Program-made: the position numbers and the translations under genes | The notes under the pieces: model-generated | Database searches by the model: none | What the model saw: only the letters and a program-made list of their open reading frames with translations | What the model was told of the DNA's origin: nothing | Part shown: positions 30,336-38,648 of the stretch, piece by piece | Layout: each line of letters opens with the position of its first letter | Position numbering within the stretch: the stretch's first letter is position 1 | Origin: Paraburkholderia sp. Ac-20340 | Lineage (GTDB): Bacteria > Pseudomonadota > Gammaproteobacteria > Burkholderiales > Burkholderiaceae | Length of the DNA stretch: 64,000 bases | NCBI RefSeq assembly: GCF_017104965.1 | Contig: NZ_JAAGPR010000015.1 | Coordinates: forward strand, 1-64,000 | Direction of reading: 5' to 3'

Positions 30336-30409
30336 TGGAGGCGCGAGCCGGAGTCGAACCGGCCTAAACGGCTTTGCAGGCCGCTGCATAACCGCTTTGC
30401 TATCGCGCC
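30336..30409 (-). tRNA. tRNA-Cys (anticodon GCA)
   Basis: 74 nt with encoded CCA. Minus-strand acceptor GGCGCGA pairs with TCGCGCC; the anticodon arm GCGGCCTGCAAAGCCGT places GCA; the T arm is GCCGGTTCGACTCCGGC. Last of a tRNA-Gly, tRNA-Gly, tRNA-Cys series after pgsA. Confidence 0.96.
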
Positions 30410-30448
30410 AGAAGCGGGCTGTTTGATGCGAATGCCTTTTGGCTCGCC

Positions 30449-30478
30449 AAACAAAAGGGGAAGCGCTGCTTCCCCTTT
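30449..30478 (-). terminator. Hairpin with U tract between tRNA-Gly and tRNA-Cys
   Basis: Minus strand AAAGGGGAAGC pairs with GCTTCCCCTTT (11 bp, 3-nt loop), then TTTTGTTT. It would partly uncouple tRNA-Cys from the tRNA-Gly genes, or serve as a processing signal. Confidence 0.75.
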
Positions 30479-30483
30479 CTAAA

Positions 30484-30559
30484 TGGAGCGGGAGACGAGG
30501 CTCGAACTCGCGACCTCAACCTTGGCAAGGTTGCGCTCTACCAACTGAGCTACTCCCGC
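30484..30559 (-). tRNA. tRNA-Gly (anticodon GCC), copy 2
   Basis: 76 nt with encoded CCA. Acceptor GCGGGAG/CTCCCGC, D arm GCTCAGTTGGTAGAGC, anticodon arm CAACC-TTGCCAA-GGTTG with GCC, T arm with GTTCGAGCC. Identical to the copy at 30630-30705. Confidence 0.97.
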
Positions 30560-30629
30560 ATAACCTACCGTACTGCTTTTCCTGCCTGGCACCTCGTTTC
30601 ACATTTCTGCAAAACGCTGCACCTTAATA

Positions 30630-30705
30630 TGGAGCGGGAGACGAGGCTCGAACTCGCGACCTCAACCTTGGCAAGGTTGCGCTCTACCAACTGAGCTACT
30701 CCCGC
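30630..30705 (-). tRNA. tRNA-Gly (anticodon GCC), copy 1
   Basis: 76 nt, the same sequence as the copy 70 bp downstream on the minus strand, including the CCA end. The duplication with different spacers fits gene amplification for a high-demand isoacceptor (GGC codons). Confidence 0.97.
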
Positions 30706-30963
30706 ATGGGTTACTGCTTTTACTGCTTCACCGTTGATTTGCCACTTATCTTCGGCCATCTCCACCGCATCTGCTTCGTTTGCTGCTTGTCGTGCAGCGG
30801 AGAAGTGAGATTATGTAGAACCCGCTTCATCCTGTCAACACCTTCGCACGAACTTTTTGAAAAAAGATTGGCGGGGAGGTGAATCAACGTACCTGAAAGC
30901 CCCGCCAGACGTGCGTTACAGCGCGAAAATACCGGCCGAAAATATTTGCAGATGAATCTGCGC

Positions 30964-31554
30964 TTACAGACTGCCCCGCTCGCGGATCTGCGGCCACGCC
31001 AGCTTCATGTAGTAAAGCATCGACCAGATCGTCAGCACGGCGGCGACATAGATCAGCCAGGTGCCCCACACGCGGGCGTCGAACAACGTCGTGCCGCCGA
31101 TCGTGAGCGGCGCGTAATACAGCAGCATGGGAATCGCCACCATCTGGCAGGCGGTCTTGAACTTGCCGAGCTGGTTCACGGCAACGCTACGCGATGCGCC
31201 GATCTGCGCCATCCATTCGCGCAGCGCGGAGATTGCGATCTCGCGGCCGACGATCACCAGCGCGATCACCGCGTCGAGTCGTTGCAGGTGCACGAGCACG
31301 AGCAACGCGGCGGTCACCATGAGTTTGTCGGCGACCGGATCGAGGAAGGCGCCGAACGACGAGGTCTGATTCCATTTGCGCGCGAGAAAGCCGTCGAACC
31401 AGTCGGTCAGTGCGGCCAGCACGAAAATCAGCATGGCCGACATGTTCGCCTGCATCGGGCTCAGCATTGTCTGCGGCAGATAGAACACGCCAACCACGAG
31501 CGGAATCAGCACGATCCGCAGCCACGTCAGGAGAATCGGGATATTGAACGGCAT
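30964..31554 (-). CDS. pgsA: CDP-diacylglycerol-glycerol-3-phosphate 3-phosphatidyltransferase
   Basis: About 196 aa from the ATG at 31554 (MPFNIPILLTWLRIVLIPLV). It makes phosphatidylglycerophosphate, the committed step to phosphatidylglycerol and cardiolipin. The CDP-alcohol phosphotransferase motif D-G-x2-A-R-x8-G-x3-D-x3-D is exact: DGFLARKWNQTSSFGAFLDPVADK. About five to six membrane segments. It lies between uvrC and the tRNA-Gly/Cys genes, as in E. coli, which supports a conserved transcription unit. Confidence 0.97.
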   Translation of the reverse strand: MPFNIPILLTWLRIVLIPLVVGVFYLPQTMLSPMQANMSAMLIFVLAALTDWFDGFLARKWNQTSSFGAFLDPVADKLMVTAALLVLVHLQRLDAVIALVIVGREIAISALREWMAQIGASRSVAVNQLGKFKTACQMVAIPMLLYYAPLTIGGTTLFDARVWGTWLIYVAAVLTIWSMLYYMKLAWPQIRERGSL

Positions 31555-31690
31555 CGTGTGGCGCAGTCTGTCAGGGGGAGATTGCAATTATGGGAGATGC
31601 AATTGTGCCGCGTCGCTGCACCTGCCACAAGCAAACGTAAGGAAGCAAGCGGGTAGCAGGCACAAAGCAGGCCGACGCGGCGCGCGGACA

Positions 31691-33946
31691 TCAATGGAGT
31701 TGCTGGTAGATCTGCTCGGCGAGCGAATGTGAAATGCCTTCGACGCTCGCCAGATCCTCGACGCTCGCCGCCATCACGCCGCGCAGTCCGCCAAAGCGCG
31801 CCAGCAGACGTTGACGGCGTTTCGCGCCCACGCCTTCGAGTTCTTCGAGTCGCGAGGTCTGCCGCGTCTTGCCGCGCTTGGCGCGCATGCCGGTGATCGC
31901 GAAACGGTGCGCCTCGTCGCGGATCTGCGCGACCAGCATCAGCGCCGCGCTTTCCTTGCCGAGTTCGAGCGGCGTGCGGCCATCGGCGAACACCAGCGTT
32001 TCGAGGCCGACCTTGCGCCCTTCGCCCTTGGCCACGCCCACGAGCATGGCAGGGTCGAGTCCGAGTTCGTCGAAGACCTGACGCGCGATTTCGACCTGCC
32101 CCTTGCCGCCGTCGATCAGCACGATATGCGGCAGCGTGCCGCCCGCGGCGACCGGTTCCGCGCCATCGCCGCTCACCGAGGAATCGGACGGATCGGCGCC
32201 TTCGGCCTGCAGCGTCTGCGCTTCGTCGGTTTCGTTGCGCGCGGCCTGCGCGACCATTTTCTCGTAGCGGCGCGTGAGCACCTGGCGCATGGCCGCGTAA
32301 TCGTCGCCGCCGGTGATGCCGGTGATGTTGTAGCGCCGGTACTCGCTCGACTGCATCTTGTGGTGGTGATAGACCACGCACGACGCCTGGGTCGCCTCGC
32401 CCATCGTGTGGCTGATGTCGAAACACTCGATGCGCAGATGCGCGAGATCGTCGAGTTCGAGCCCAAGCAACTGTGCAAGCGTGCGTGTGCGCGCCTGCTG
32501 CGAGCCTTGTTCGGAAAGCAGACGGGCGAGCGCCAGGCGCGCGTTCTGTTCGGCCATCGCGAGCCACGCGCGCTTCTGTCCTTGCGGCTGGCGCAGCAGC
32601 ACGACCTTGTGGCCGGCCTGTCCGGACAGCACATCGACGAGTTCGCGGTTCGCGGGCGGATGGCTCACCACCAGCACCGGCGGCACGCGATTGCCGAAGT
32701 AATGCTGCGCGATGAACGCGTCGAGCACTTCGGATTCGATGCCGCCAGCGCGCGATTTGCGCGCGGACGACTTCGACGCGGCGGCGGCTTCCATTTCTTC
32801 TTCGCCCTGGGCGTCCGATGCGTCCGAAACTTCACCGCCCTGCGCGACTTCATCGTCGAGATCGGCAGCGATGGCGAGCGGATCGGGCAACTCAGCGTCT
32901 TCGGCAGCCGCTTCTTCAGCCGCTTCTTCGGCTTCGGCCCGCGCTGCCGCGCCTTCCACCAGCGCCTTGCGCGCCAGCGACGGCAAGGACTTCAGCGCCG
33001 CGGCCGCCACCACCGTGTCAGCGCCGATCTCTTCGGCCACGCCGCCTTCGTCGTCGGTGAGCGCGCGCTCGACGTGCGCCGGGAAATACGCCTTGTCGCC
33101 CAGATGCCGGCCGCCGCGCACCATCGCCAGATTCACGCAGACGCGCCCGCCCAGCGCCACGACCGCGAGAATATCGACGTCGCTATCGCTGCCGGTCTCG
33201 ATCGCCTGCTGATGCAGCACGGTCGACAGCGAACTCATCTGGTTGCGCACCGCCGCGGCCTGCTCGAACTTCAGCTCGCTGGCGAACGCGTGCATCTTGG
33301 TCTCCAGCTCTTTCATCACTTCGCCCTGGCGGCCCAGCAGAAAACGCGACGCATTGCTCACATCGCGCGCGTAATCCTCCGCGCTGATCGCGCCCACGCA
33401 CGGCGCCGTGCAACGCGCGATCTGATGCAGCAGACAAGGCCGCGTGCGGTTGTTGAACACCGAATCCTCGCAGGTGCGCAACTGGAACACGCGCTGCAGG
33501 ATCTGGATGCTCTCGCGCACCGCGTAAGCGCTCGGGAACGGGCCGAAATACTGATTGTTGCGATCGACCGCGCCACGGTAGTACGCCATGCGCGGAAACT
33601 TGTGGCCGGTGAGCTTGAGGAACGGATAGGACTTGTCGTCGCGAAACAGGATGTTGTAACGCGGCGCGAGCGCCTTGATCAGGTTGTTTTCGAGCAGCAG
33701 CGCTTCGGCTTCGGAGCGCGTCACCGTGGTTTCGATACGCGCGATGCGCGTGACCATCATGGCGATGCGCGGCGAAAGCTGCGTCTTGTTGAAGTAGCTC
33801 GAGACACGCTTTTTCAGGTCGCGCGCCTTGCCCACATAGAGCACCGCGTTCTGCGCGTCGTAATAGCGATAGACGCCCGGCAGGTGCGGGAGCTGCGCGA
33901 GGACCTCTTTCGGGTCGAAAACGGCGGGTTCGGTGGAAGCGGTCAT
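31691..33946 (-). CDS. uvrC: Excinuclease ABC subunit C
   Basis: 751 aa, against roughly 600-620 in E. coli. UvrC makes both incisions in nucleotide excision repair. GIY-YIG domain: PGVYRYYDAQNAVLYVGKAR (about 23-42). UVR motif around 219-240. The C-terminal nuclease (RNase H-like) has IECFDISHTMGE and VLIDGGKGQ. Two helix-hairpin-helix repeats follow (LEELEGVGAKRRQRLL; SVEDLASVEGISHSLAEQIY). The extra length comes from two low-complexity acidic Ala/Glu/Ser insertions, about 301-402 and 568-604, between domains and away from catalytic motifs. An 11-bp tandem repeat lies upstream. Confidence 0.97.
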   Translation of the reverse strand: MTASTEPAVFDPKEVLAQLPHLPGVYRYYDAQNAVLYVGKARDLKKRVSSYFNKTQLSPRIAMMVTRIARIETTVTRSEAEALLLENNLIKALAPRYNILFRDDKSYPFLKLTGHKFPRMAYYRGAVDRNNQYFGPFPSAYAVRESIQILQRVFQLRTCEDSVFNNRTRPCLLHQIARCTAPCVGAISAEDYARDVSNASRFLLGRQGEVMKELETKMHAFASELKFEQAAAVRNQMSSLSTVLHQQAIETGSDSDVDILAVVALGGRVCVNLAMVRGGRHLGDKAYFPAHVERALTDDEGGVAEEIGADTVVAAAALKSLPSLARKALVEGAAARAEAEEAAEEAAAEDAELPDPLAIAADLDDEVAQGGEVSDASDAQGEEEMEAAAASKSSARKSRAGGIESEVLDAFIAQHYFGNRVPPVLVVSHPPANRELVDVLSGQAGHKVVLLRQPQGQKRAWLAMAEQNARLALARLLSEQGSQQARTRTLAQLLGLELDDLAHLRIECFDISHTMGEATQASCVVYHHHKMQSSEYRRYNITGITGGDDYAAMRQVLTRRYEKMVAQAARNETDEAQTLQAEGADPSDSSVSGDGAEPVAAGGTLPHIVLIDGGKGQVEIARQVFDELGLDPAMLVGVAKGEGRKVGLETLVFADGRTPLELGKESAALMLVAQIRDEAHRFAITGMRAKRGKTRQTSRLEELEGVGAKRRQRLLARFGGLRGVMAASVEDLASVEGISHSLAEQIYQQLH

Positions 33947-33978
33947 CCAGTGCGGGGCGTTCGGTGTCGGGCCGGTGG

Positions 33979-34022
33979 CAGGCCGGTATCAGGCCGATAA
34001 CAGGCCAGTAGCAGGCGGGGGC
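33979..34022. repeat. Four 11-bp tandem repeats upstream of uvrC
   Basis: Units starting at 33979, 33990, 34001 and 34012 share CAGGC, and three read CAGGCC-RRTA. The period is exactly 11 bp, one helical turn, and the array ends about 30 bp before the uvrC ATG. It is either a phased binding array or a slippage-prone minisatellite in the uvrC leader or promoter. Confidence 0.75.
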
Positions 34023-34236
34023 GCGTCGATGGCACCCTTTGCCGCCTTCGCGACGCCGTCATGCCGGTGTCTTAGAATCGCAAGTTTAGATCATTCCGCG
34101 TGGCCCCGAACCCGCCGCCCGGCCTGCCCGTCTGTCGCTGCAAGGCCGCGCTGCTATTCGAACGCTCCCGGACACCGTGGTCGCGCCGTGTACTGCGACC
34201 GCGCCCCCACTCTCCATCGCGCGCTATCCCGCCACC

Positions 34237-35490
34237 ATGCCCCACGATTCACGCCCGCCTGCCGCAGCCGGCCACGACCACGCGCCAACCGGCTCGACGC
34301 CGCGCATCGCCTGCGACCTCTTTTGCGCCGTGATCGATAATTTCGGCGACATCGGCGTGTGCTGGCGTCTCGCGCGTCAGCTTGCGCACGAGCACGACTG
34401 GGAAGTGCGCCTGTTCGTCGACGATCTGCAGTCTTTCCAGCGCCTTTGCCCCGCGCTCGATCCGCAGCGCCTGACGCAGCTTGTCGAAGGCGTCGTGGTC
34501 GAGCACTGGCACGAGCCCACGCATGCTGGCGAAACGCTGAGCATCGCCGATGTGGTGATCGAAGCATTCGCCTGCGAACTGCCGCCCGTCTATATCGCGG
34601 CGATGGCGCAGCGCGAGCGCAAGCCGGTCTGGTTCAACCTCGACTATCTGAGCGCCGAAGACTGGGTCGCGGATTTTCATCTGCGTCCGTCGCCGCACCC
34701 GCGTTATCCGCTGCTCAAGCACTTCTTCTTTCCGGGACTCGGCAAGGGCACGGGCGGCGTCTTGAAGGAACGCGATCTGGATGCGGCGCGCACGGCGTTC
34801 GAAGCCTCGCCGCAAGCGCGCGCCGCGTGGTGGCAAAGCACGACCGGCGGTCCGCCGCCCGCCGCCGACGCCACGGTGATCTCGCTCTTCGCCTACGAAA
34901 ACCCGGCCGTGGACGCGCTGCTCGAACAATGGCGCGACAGCCCCACGCCGATCGTCCTGCTGGTGCCGCAAGGCCGCATCTCGGGCGCACTGGCGCGCTT
35001 TTTCGGCGTCGATGCCTTCGCTGCCGGCGCGCGCGCCGAGCGCGGTTCGCTCACCGCGCACGGTCTCGCATTCACGGAGCAACGCGGCTACGACGCCCTG
35101 CTGTGGGCCAGCGATCTGAACTTCGTGCGCGGCGAGGATTCCTTCGTGCGCGCGCAATGGGCGGCGCGCCCGTTCGTCTGGCACATCTACCCGCAATCCG
35201 ACGACGCCCATCTGCCCAAACTCGACGCCGCCCTCGCCCACTACGCCAGCACGCTCGACGATGCGCCGCGCCGCGCGCTCGAACGCTTCTGGCACGCGTG
35301 GAACGGCAACGGCGCAACCGAAGCGCAGCCAGGCGGCGGCAAAGCGCCCGAAGCGATGGCGAACTGGAGCGAATTTGCCGAGCACTTGCCGGCCTTCAAG
35401 GCCCGTGCACAGGCGTGGGCACGCGAACTCGCGCAGGCCGGCGATCTCGCTGGAAATCTAGCCGGATTCGCAAAAACTCAGTTAAAATAA
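34237..35490 (+). CDS. earP: EF-P arginine rhamnosyltransferase EarP
   Basis: 417 aa from the ATG at 34237 (MPHDSRPPAAAGHDHAPTGS). EarP transfers rhamnose from dTDP-beta-L-rhamnose onto Arg32 of elongation factor P, activating it for polyproline synthesis. Family marks: CAVIDNFGDIGVCWRLARQL, EAFACELPPVYIAAM, PVWFNLDYLSAEDWV, FHLRPSPHPRYPLLKHFFFPG and the nucleotide-sugar side RGEDSFVRAQWAARPFVWHIYPQ. The partner efp follows 185 bp later on the same strand. A Pro/His-rich N-terminus suggests the start could be a few codons later. The donor sugar genes are not in this window. Confidence 0.96.
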   Translation: MPHDSRPPAAAGHDHAPTGSTPRIACDLFCAVIDNFGDIGVCWRLARQLAHEHDWEVRLFVDDLQSFQRLCPALDPQRLTQLVEGVVVEHWHEPTHAGETLSIADVVIEAFACELPPVYIAAMAQRERKPVWFNLDYLSAEDWVADFHLRPSPHPRYPLLKHFFFPGLGKGTGGVLKERDLDAARTAFEASPQARAAWWQSTTGGPPPAADATVISLFAYENPAVDALLEQWRDSPTPIVLLVPQGRISGALARFFGVDAFAAGARAERGSLTAHGLAFTEQRGYDALLWASDLNFVRGEDSFVRAQWAARPFVWHIYPQSDDAHLPKLDAALAHYASTLDDAPRRALERFWHAWNGNGATEAQPGGGKAPEAMANWSEFAEHLPAFKARAQAWARELAQAGDLAGNLAGFAKTQLK

Positions 35491-35674
35491 GCGGTTACCC
35501 GACGGCAGCCGTCTCAAGCGCTTCGATGTTTCTAACCGCGCTCGCAATCCGTCGTTCTCACCCCAATACGCGGGCAGCAGTACGAGAACGGCCGGCGCGG
35601 ACACCTCGAATCGCTTGCGACGTTTGCCGTTGCGCACACTCGAAGCTATTTAAATCTGGACAGGACAGTTTTTT

Positions 35675-36232
35675 ATGAAGACCGCACAGGAACTCCGCGT
35701 CGGCAACGTCGTCATGATCGGCAGCGACGCCATGGTCGTGCAGAAGGCCGAGTACAACAAGTCGGGCCGTAACTCCGCCGTCGTGAAGATGAAGTTCAAG
35801 AACCTGCTGAGCGGCGCAGGCATGGAAACCGTGTACAAGGCCGACGACAAGTTCGAAGTCGTGGTGCTCGAGCGCAAGGAAGTGACCTACTCGTACTTCG
35901 CTGACCCGATGTACGTGTTCATGGACGCCGACTACAACCAGTACGAAGTCGAAGGCGAGATGATGGGCGACGCCCTGAACTACCTCGAAGACGGCATGGC
36001 TTGCGAAGTCGTGTTCTACAACGAGAAGGCCATCTCGGTCGAACTGCCGACCGTGCTCGTGCGCGAAATCATCTACACGGAACCGGCTGTCAAGGGCGAC
36101 ACGTCGTCGGGCAAGGTTCTGAAGAACGCCAAGCTGCAAACCGGCTTCGAACTGCAAGTGCCGCTGTTCTGCAACATCGGCGACAAGATCGAAATCGACA
36201 CGCGTACCAACGAGTACCGCAGCCGCGCCTAA
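35675..36232 (+). CDS. efp: Elongation factor P
   Basis: 185 aa, three beta-barrel domains. EF-P rescues ribosomes stalled on proline runs. The modification loop reads NKSGRNSAVV with arginine at position 32, the type modified by EarP rather than the lysine (EpmA) type, in agreement with the adjacent earP. The second domain contains VTYSYFADPMYVFMDADYNQ and the C-terminal domain ends with a TRTNEYRSR segment. Terminator at 36315-36348. No anomaly. Confidence 0.98.
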   Translation: MKTAQELRVGNVVMIGSDAMVVQKAEYNKSGRNSAVVKMKFKNLLSGAGMETVYKADDKFEVVVLERKEVTYSYFADPMYVFMDADYNQYEVEGEMMGDALNYLEDGMACEVVFYNEKAISVELPTVLVREIIYTEPAVKGDTSSGKVLKNAKLQTGFELQVPLFCNIGDKIEIDTRTNEYRSRA

Positions 36233-36314
36233 GCCCAAACGGCGCTTTTATGCGCCGTGCGGCCGCGCGAGCACCGCTGCCGTGCGATTTTCCATGCGTG
36301 GCGGATGCAATCGT

Positions 36315-36348
36315 AAAAGCGCCCCTCGGGGCGCTTTTTCTTTTTTTC
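36315..36348 (+). terminator. Intrinsic terminator after efp
   Basis: AAAAGCGCCCC pairs with GGGGCGCTTTT, followed by a T-rich tail to 36348. About 85 bp after the efp stop; a smaller ACGGCGC/GCGCCGT hairpin precedes it at 36239-36258. Confidence 0.92.
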
Positions 36349-36515
36349 CCGAGCGTGTATGTTTGTGACTTCATGGGAAAACCTTACCGGTTTTGCGCAC
36401 GCGCAAAATCGCCGCAGCTTGATGCGGTAAGGCGAGGTGCTCATGGCATGGTTCCTGCTGGCTTCGTTTTAAGATAGCGCGCAAGCGCCCTTCCACCGAA
36501 ACCAGGAGAGACTCG

Positions 36516-36728
36516 ATGAACAATGACATCGCTGAAGGCAAGTGGAAGCAGTTGATCGGCAAGGCCAAGGCCGCGTGGGGCGAGTTGACAGACGACGAAC
36601 TCACCAAGGCCGAAGGACGCGCGGATCGGCTGGCGGGACTGATCCAGGAACGTTACGGCAAGACGCGTGACGAAGCGGAGCAGGAAGTGAAGCGCTGGTT
36701 TGACGCGCACCGGCCGTTCGACGACTGA
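36516..36728 (+). CDS. CsbD-family stress protein
   Basis: 70 aa, charged and helical: MNNDIAEGKWKQLIGKAKAA, WGELTDDELTKAEGRADRLA, GLIQERYGKTRDEAEQEVKR. This is the CsbD repeat pattern, found in small proteins induced by general stress in Bacillus and in many proteobacteria; the molecular role is not known. An AGGAGAG ribosome site precedes the ATG. It stands alone between terminators or gaps, so it likely has its own promoter. Confidence 0.92.
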   Translation: MNNDIAEGKWKQLIGKAKAAWGELTDDELTKAEGRADRLAGLIQERYGKTRDEAEQEVKRWFDAHRPFDD

Positions 36729-37173
36729 AACATCGGCGTCGATCGATATCCGGGCGTGAATTAACGCGGTCCGCGGCGACGAGTCCGAAGCTCGAACCGA
36801 TCGCCGACGGACTTGCAGAAGCATTGGGGGTAGGACAGACCGAGCGCCGCGAGCCTTGAACTTCGCGGCAAATCGGGGCTGCGCGCAGGCATGGCGCGGC
36901 GGTAAGCAGGCGCTTCAAACGAAAAACGATGCGAAGAACGCCGCGGCCGCAGCAGCTTGCCACGCGACAATCTGGGGAGGACCGGAGCTGAACAATCTGA
37001 TTCGAGACACGCAGGTGATCTCGGTGACCACTTCCGTATCGTGCCGCGCCCTGGCGCGCCGTCACGTTGCGCCTGTCGCCTGGCGACCGGGCTGCGCGCG
37101 CCGTCGCGCCGCTCCGGCCGTCATGCGCCCCGCTTCACGCCTGCTTCACGCCCATCGGTAAGCCGCTTCCGCC
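36729..37173. other. csbD-regulator intergenic region, no gene
   Basis: About 445 bp. Frames exist but are short, Arg/Ala-rich and unlike known proteins. No clear terminator follows csbD here. A TGGCA-like sequence near 36955 does not have the spacing of a sigma-54 promoter. I see nothing else. Confidence 0.45.
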
Positions 37174-38559
37174 ATGCCACATGCCCTGATTGTCGAAGAC
37201 GATCCCAATAGCCTGTCCGGCCTTTCCGCCATCCTGGCCGCCGACGGTTTTTCCGTCGATACGGCCGCCACCCTCGCCGATGCGCGCGCCGCCCTCGCGC
37301 GTTTCATCCCCGACGTCGTACTCGTCGACCTGAACCTGCCCGACGGCAGTGGCCTCGAATTGCTGCCCCACCTGCCGGCGCAGCCGCCCGGCGGCGCGCT
37401 GCCCGTGATCGTGATGACCGGCAACGCAACGGTCGAAAGCGCGATCGAAGGTCTGCGCCACGGCATCTGGGACTATCTGCTCAAGCCGGTCAACATTCCG
37501 CGCCTGCGCAGCCTGCTCGCGCGCATTCCGCGCCCCTACGAACTGACCGAGGAAGTCCGCACGCTGCGCGAAAGCCTGCGCCTGCTCGGCCGCTTCGGAC
37601 CGATGCTCGGGCGCAGCGGCGCGATCCAGCACGTCTACGACGCCATCGAACAACTCGCGCCCACCGAATCGGCGATCCTCGTGCACGGCGAGCCCGGCAC
37701 CGGCAAGGAAGTCGCGGCCCGCACGCTGCATCAGCTGAGCCGCCGCCGCAAGGGACCGTTCGTGCTGTGCGACGCGCGTGCACTCGCGGCCGAGGCCGCC
37801 AGCGGCCGGCCGCTCGCCAGCATCCTGTTCGGCCACGAGCGCGGCGCGTTCAGCGGCGCCGAGCAGCGCGAGCCGGGTCTGGTCGATCACGCCAGCGGCG
37901 GCACGCTCTTTATCGACGAACTCACCGACCTGCCGCGCATGCAGCAGGAAGCGCTGTTGCGCGCGCTCGACTCGCAGACCTTCATGCGCGTGGGCGGCAG
38001 CAGCGAAGTGGGCACCGATTTCCGCCTGATCGCGGCCACGCGCGCGGTGCCGCGCGACGCGGTCCAGCAAGGCATGCTGCACGAAGACCTGTGGCTGCGT
38101 CTCGACGCCGCGGCGCTGCAACTGCCGCCGCTGCGCGAGCGCGAGGAAGACGCGGCGCTGCTGGCCGCCGCCTGCGTCGACGAACTGAATCTGGATGCGC
38201 ATACGCGCGGCCTCACCGGCACGACGCGTCTGGTGGCGCCCTCCTTCGTGCGCGAATGTCTGGCTTACGACTGGCCGGGCAACGTGCGCGAATTGCAGGA
38301 GCGTGTGAAGCGCGCGTGGCACGCTTCGGGCGACATCCTCGAAACGCTGCAGGCCGAGGAAAGCAGCGGCGCCTCCACGCGCGACATGAACGGCGGCCGC
38401 GTGCAGGTGACGGTGGGCACGCCGCTCGCCGATGTCGAGGAAATGCTGATCCGCGCCACGCTCGATGCGGTGGGCGGCACGCGCCATCGTGCGGCGTCGC
38501 TGCTCGGCATCAGTCCGAAGACGCTCTACAACAAGCTCCAGCGCATGCGGCTGAATTAA
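37174..38559 (+). CDS. NtrC-type sigma-54-dependent response regulator (orphan)
   Basis: 461 aa. Receiver domain residues 1-120 (LIVEDDPNSLSG, phosphoacceptor D52 in VVLVDLNLPDGSG, switch lysine in LLKPVN). AAA+ domain about 145-380: Walker A GEPGTGKE (172-179), sigma-54 contact loop GAFSGA (224-229) in place of GAFTGA, Walker B GGTLFIDEL, sensor region RVGGSSEVGTDFRLIAAT. Fis-type helix-turn-helix at the end (HRAASLLGISPKTLYNKLQ). The conserved VNCAAI segment is replaced by LCDARAL. No histidine kinase is nearby, so signal and targets are unknown. Confidence 0.93.
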   Translation: MPHALIVEDDPNSLSGLSAILAADGFSVDTAATLADARAALARFIPDVVLVDLNLPDGSGLELLPHLPAQPPGGALPVIVMTGNATVESAIEGLRHGIWDYLLKPVNIPRLRSLLARIPRPYELTEEVRTLRESLRLLGRFGPMLGRSGAIQHVYDAIEQLAPTESAILVHGEPGTGKEVAARTLHQLSRRRKGPFVLCDARALAAEAASGRPLASILFGHERGAFSGAEQREPGLVDHASGGTLFIDELTDLPRMQQEALLRALDSQTFMRVGGSSEVGTDFRLIAATRAVPRDAVQQGMLHEDLWLRLDAAALQLPPLREREEDAALLAAACVDELNLDAHTRGLTGTTRLVAPSFVRECLAYDWPGNVRELQERVKRAWHASGDILETLQAEESSGASTRDMNGGRVQVTVGTPLADVEEMLIRATLDAVGGTRHRAASLLGISPKTLYNKLQRMRLN

Positions 38560-38580
38560 TCTTCAGCGCGTCCGGGACGT

Positions 38581-38621
38581 AAAAAAACGGCGGCCCCTTC
38601 GATACCGAAGGGGCCGCCGTT
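38581..38621 (-). terminator. Strong terminator after nagZ
   Basis: A perfect 16-bp stem (38586-38601 with 38606-38621, loop ATAC) followed on the minus strand by seven U. It ends nagZ. On the plus strand the tail is weakly T-rich and may help end the regulator transcript. Confidence 0.93.
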
Positions 38622-38648
38622 CTGCTTTCAGCTAACTGCCGGATCCGC

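Noticed and set aside
30484..30705. Two nearly identical segments with 'GGAGCGGGAGACGAGGCTCG' considered as repeats or att sites
   Set aside because: They are the two identical tRNA-Gly genes; no integrase or truncated tRNA copy was found.
31811..34000. Open frame of 729 codons opposite uvrC
   Set aside because: Complementary shadow of uvrC including its low-complexity insertions.
36940..36980. Possible sigma-54 promoter before the NtrC-type regulator
   Set aside because: The GG-GC spacing is one base short on the minus strand and the orientation is wrong for the gene.
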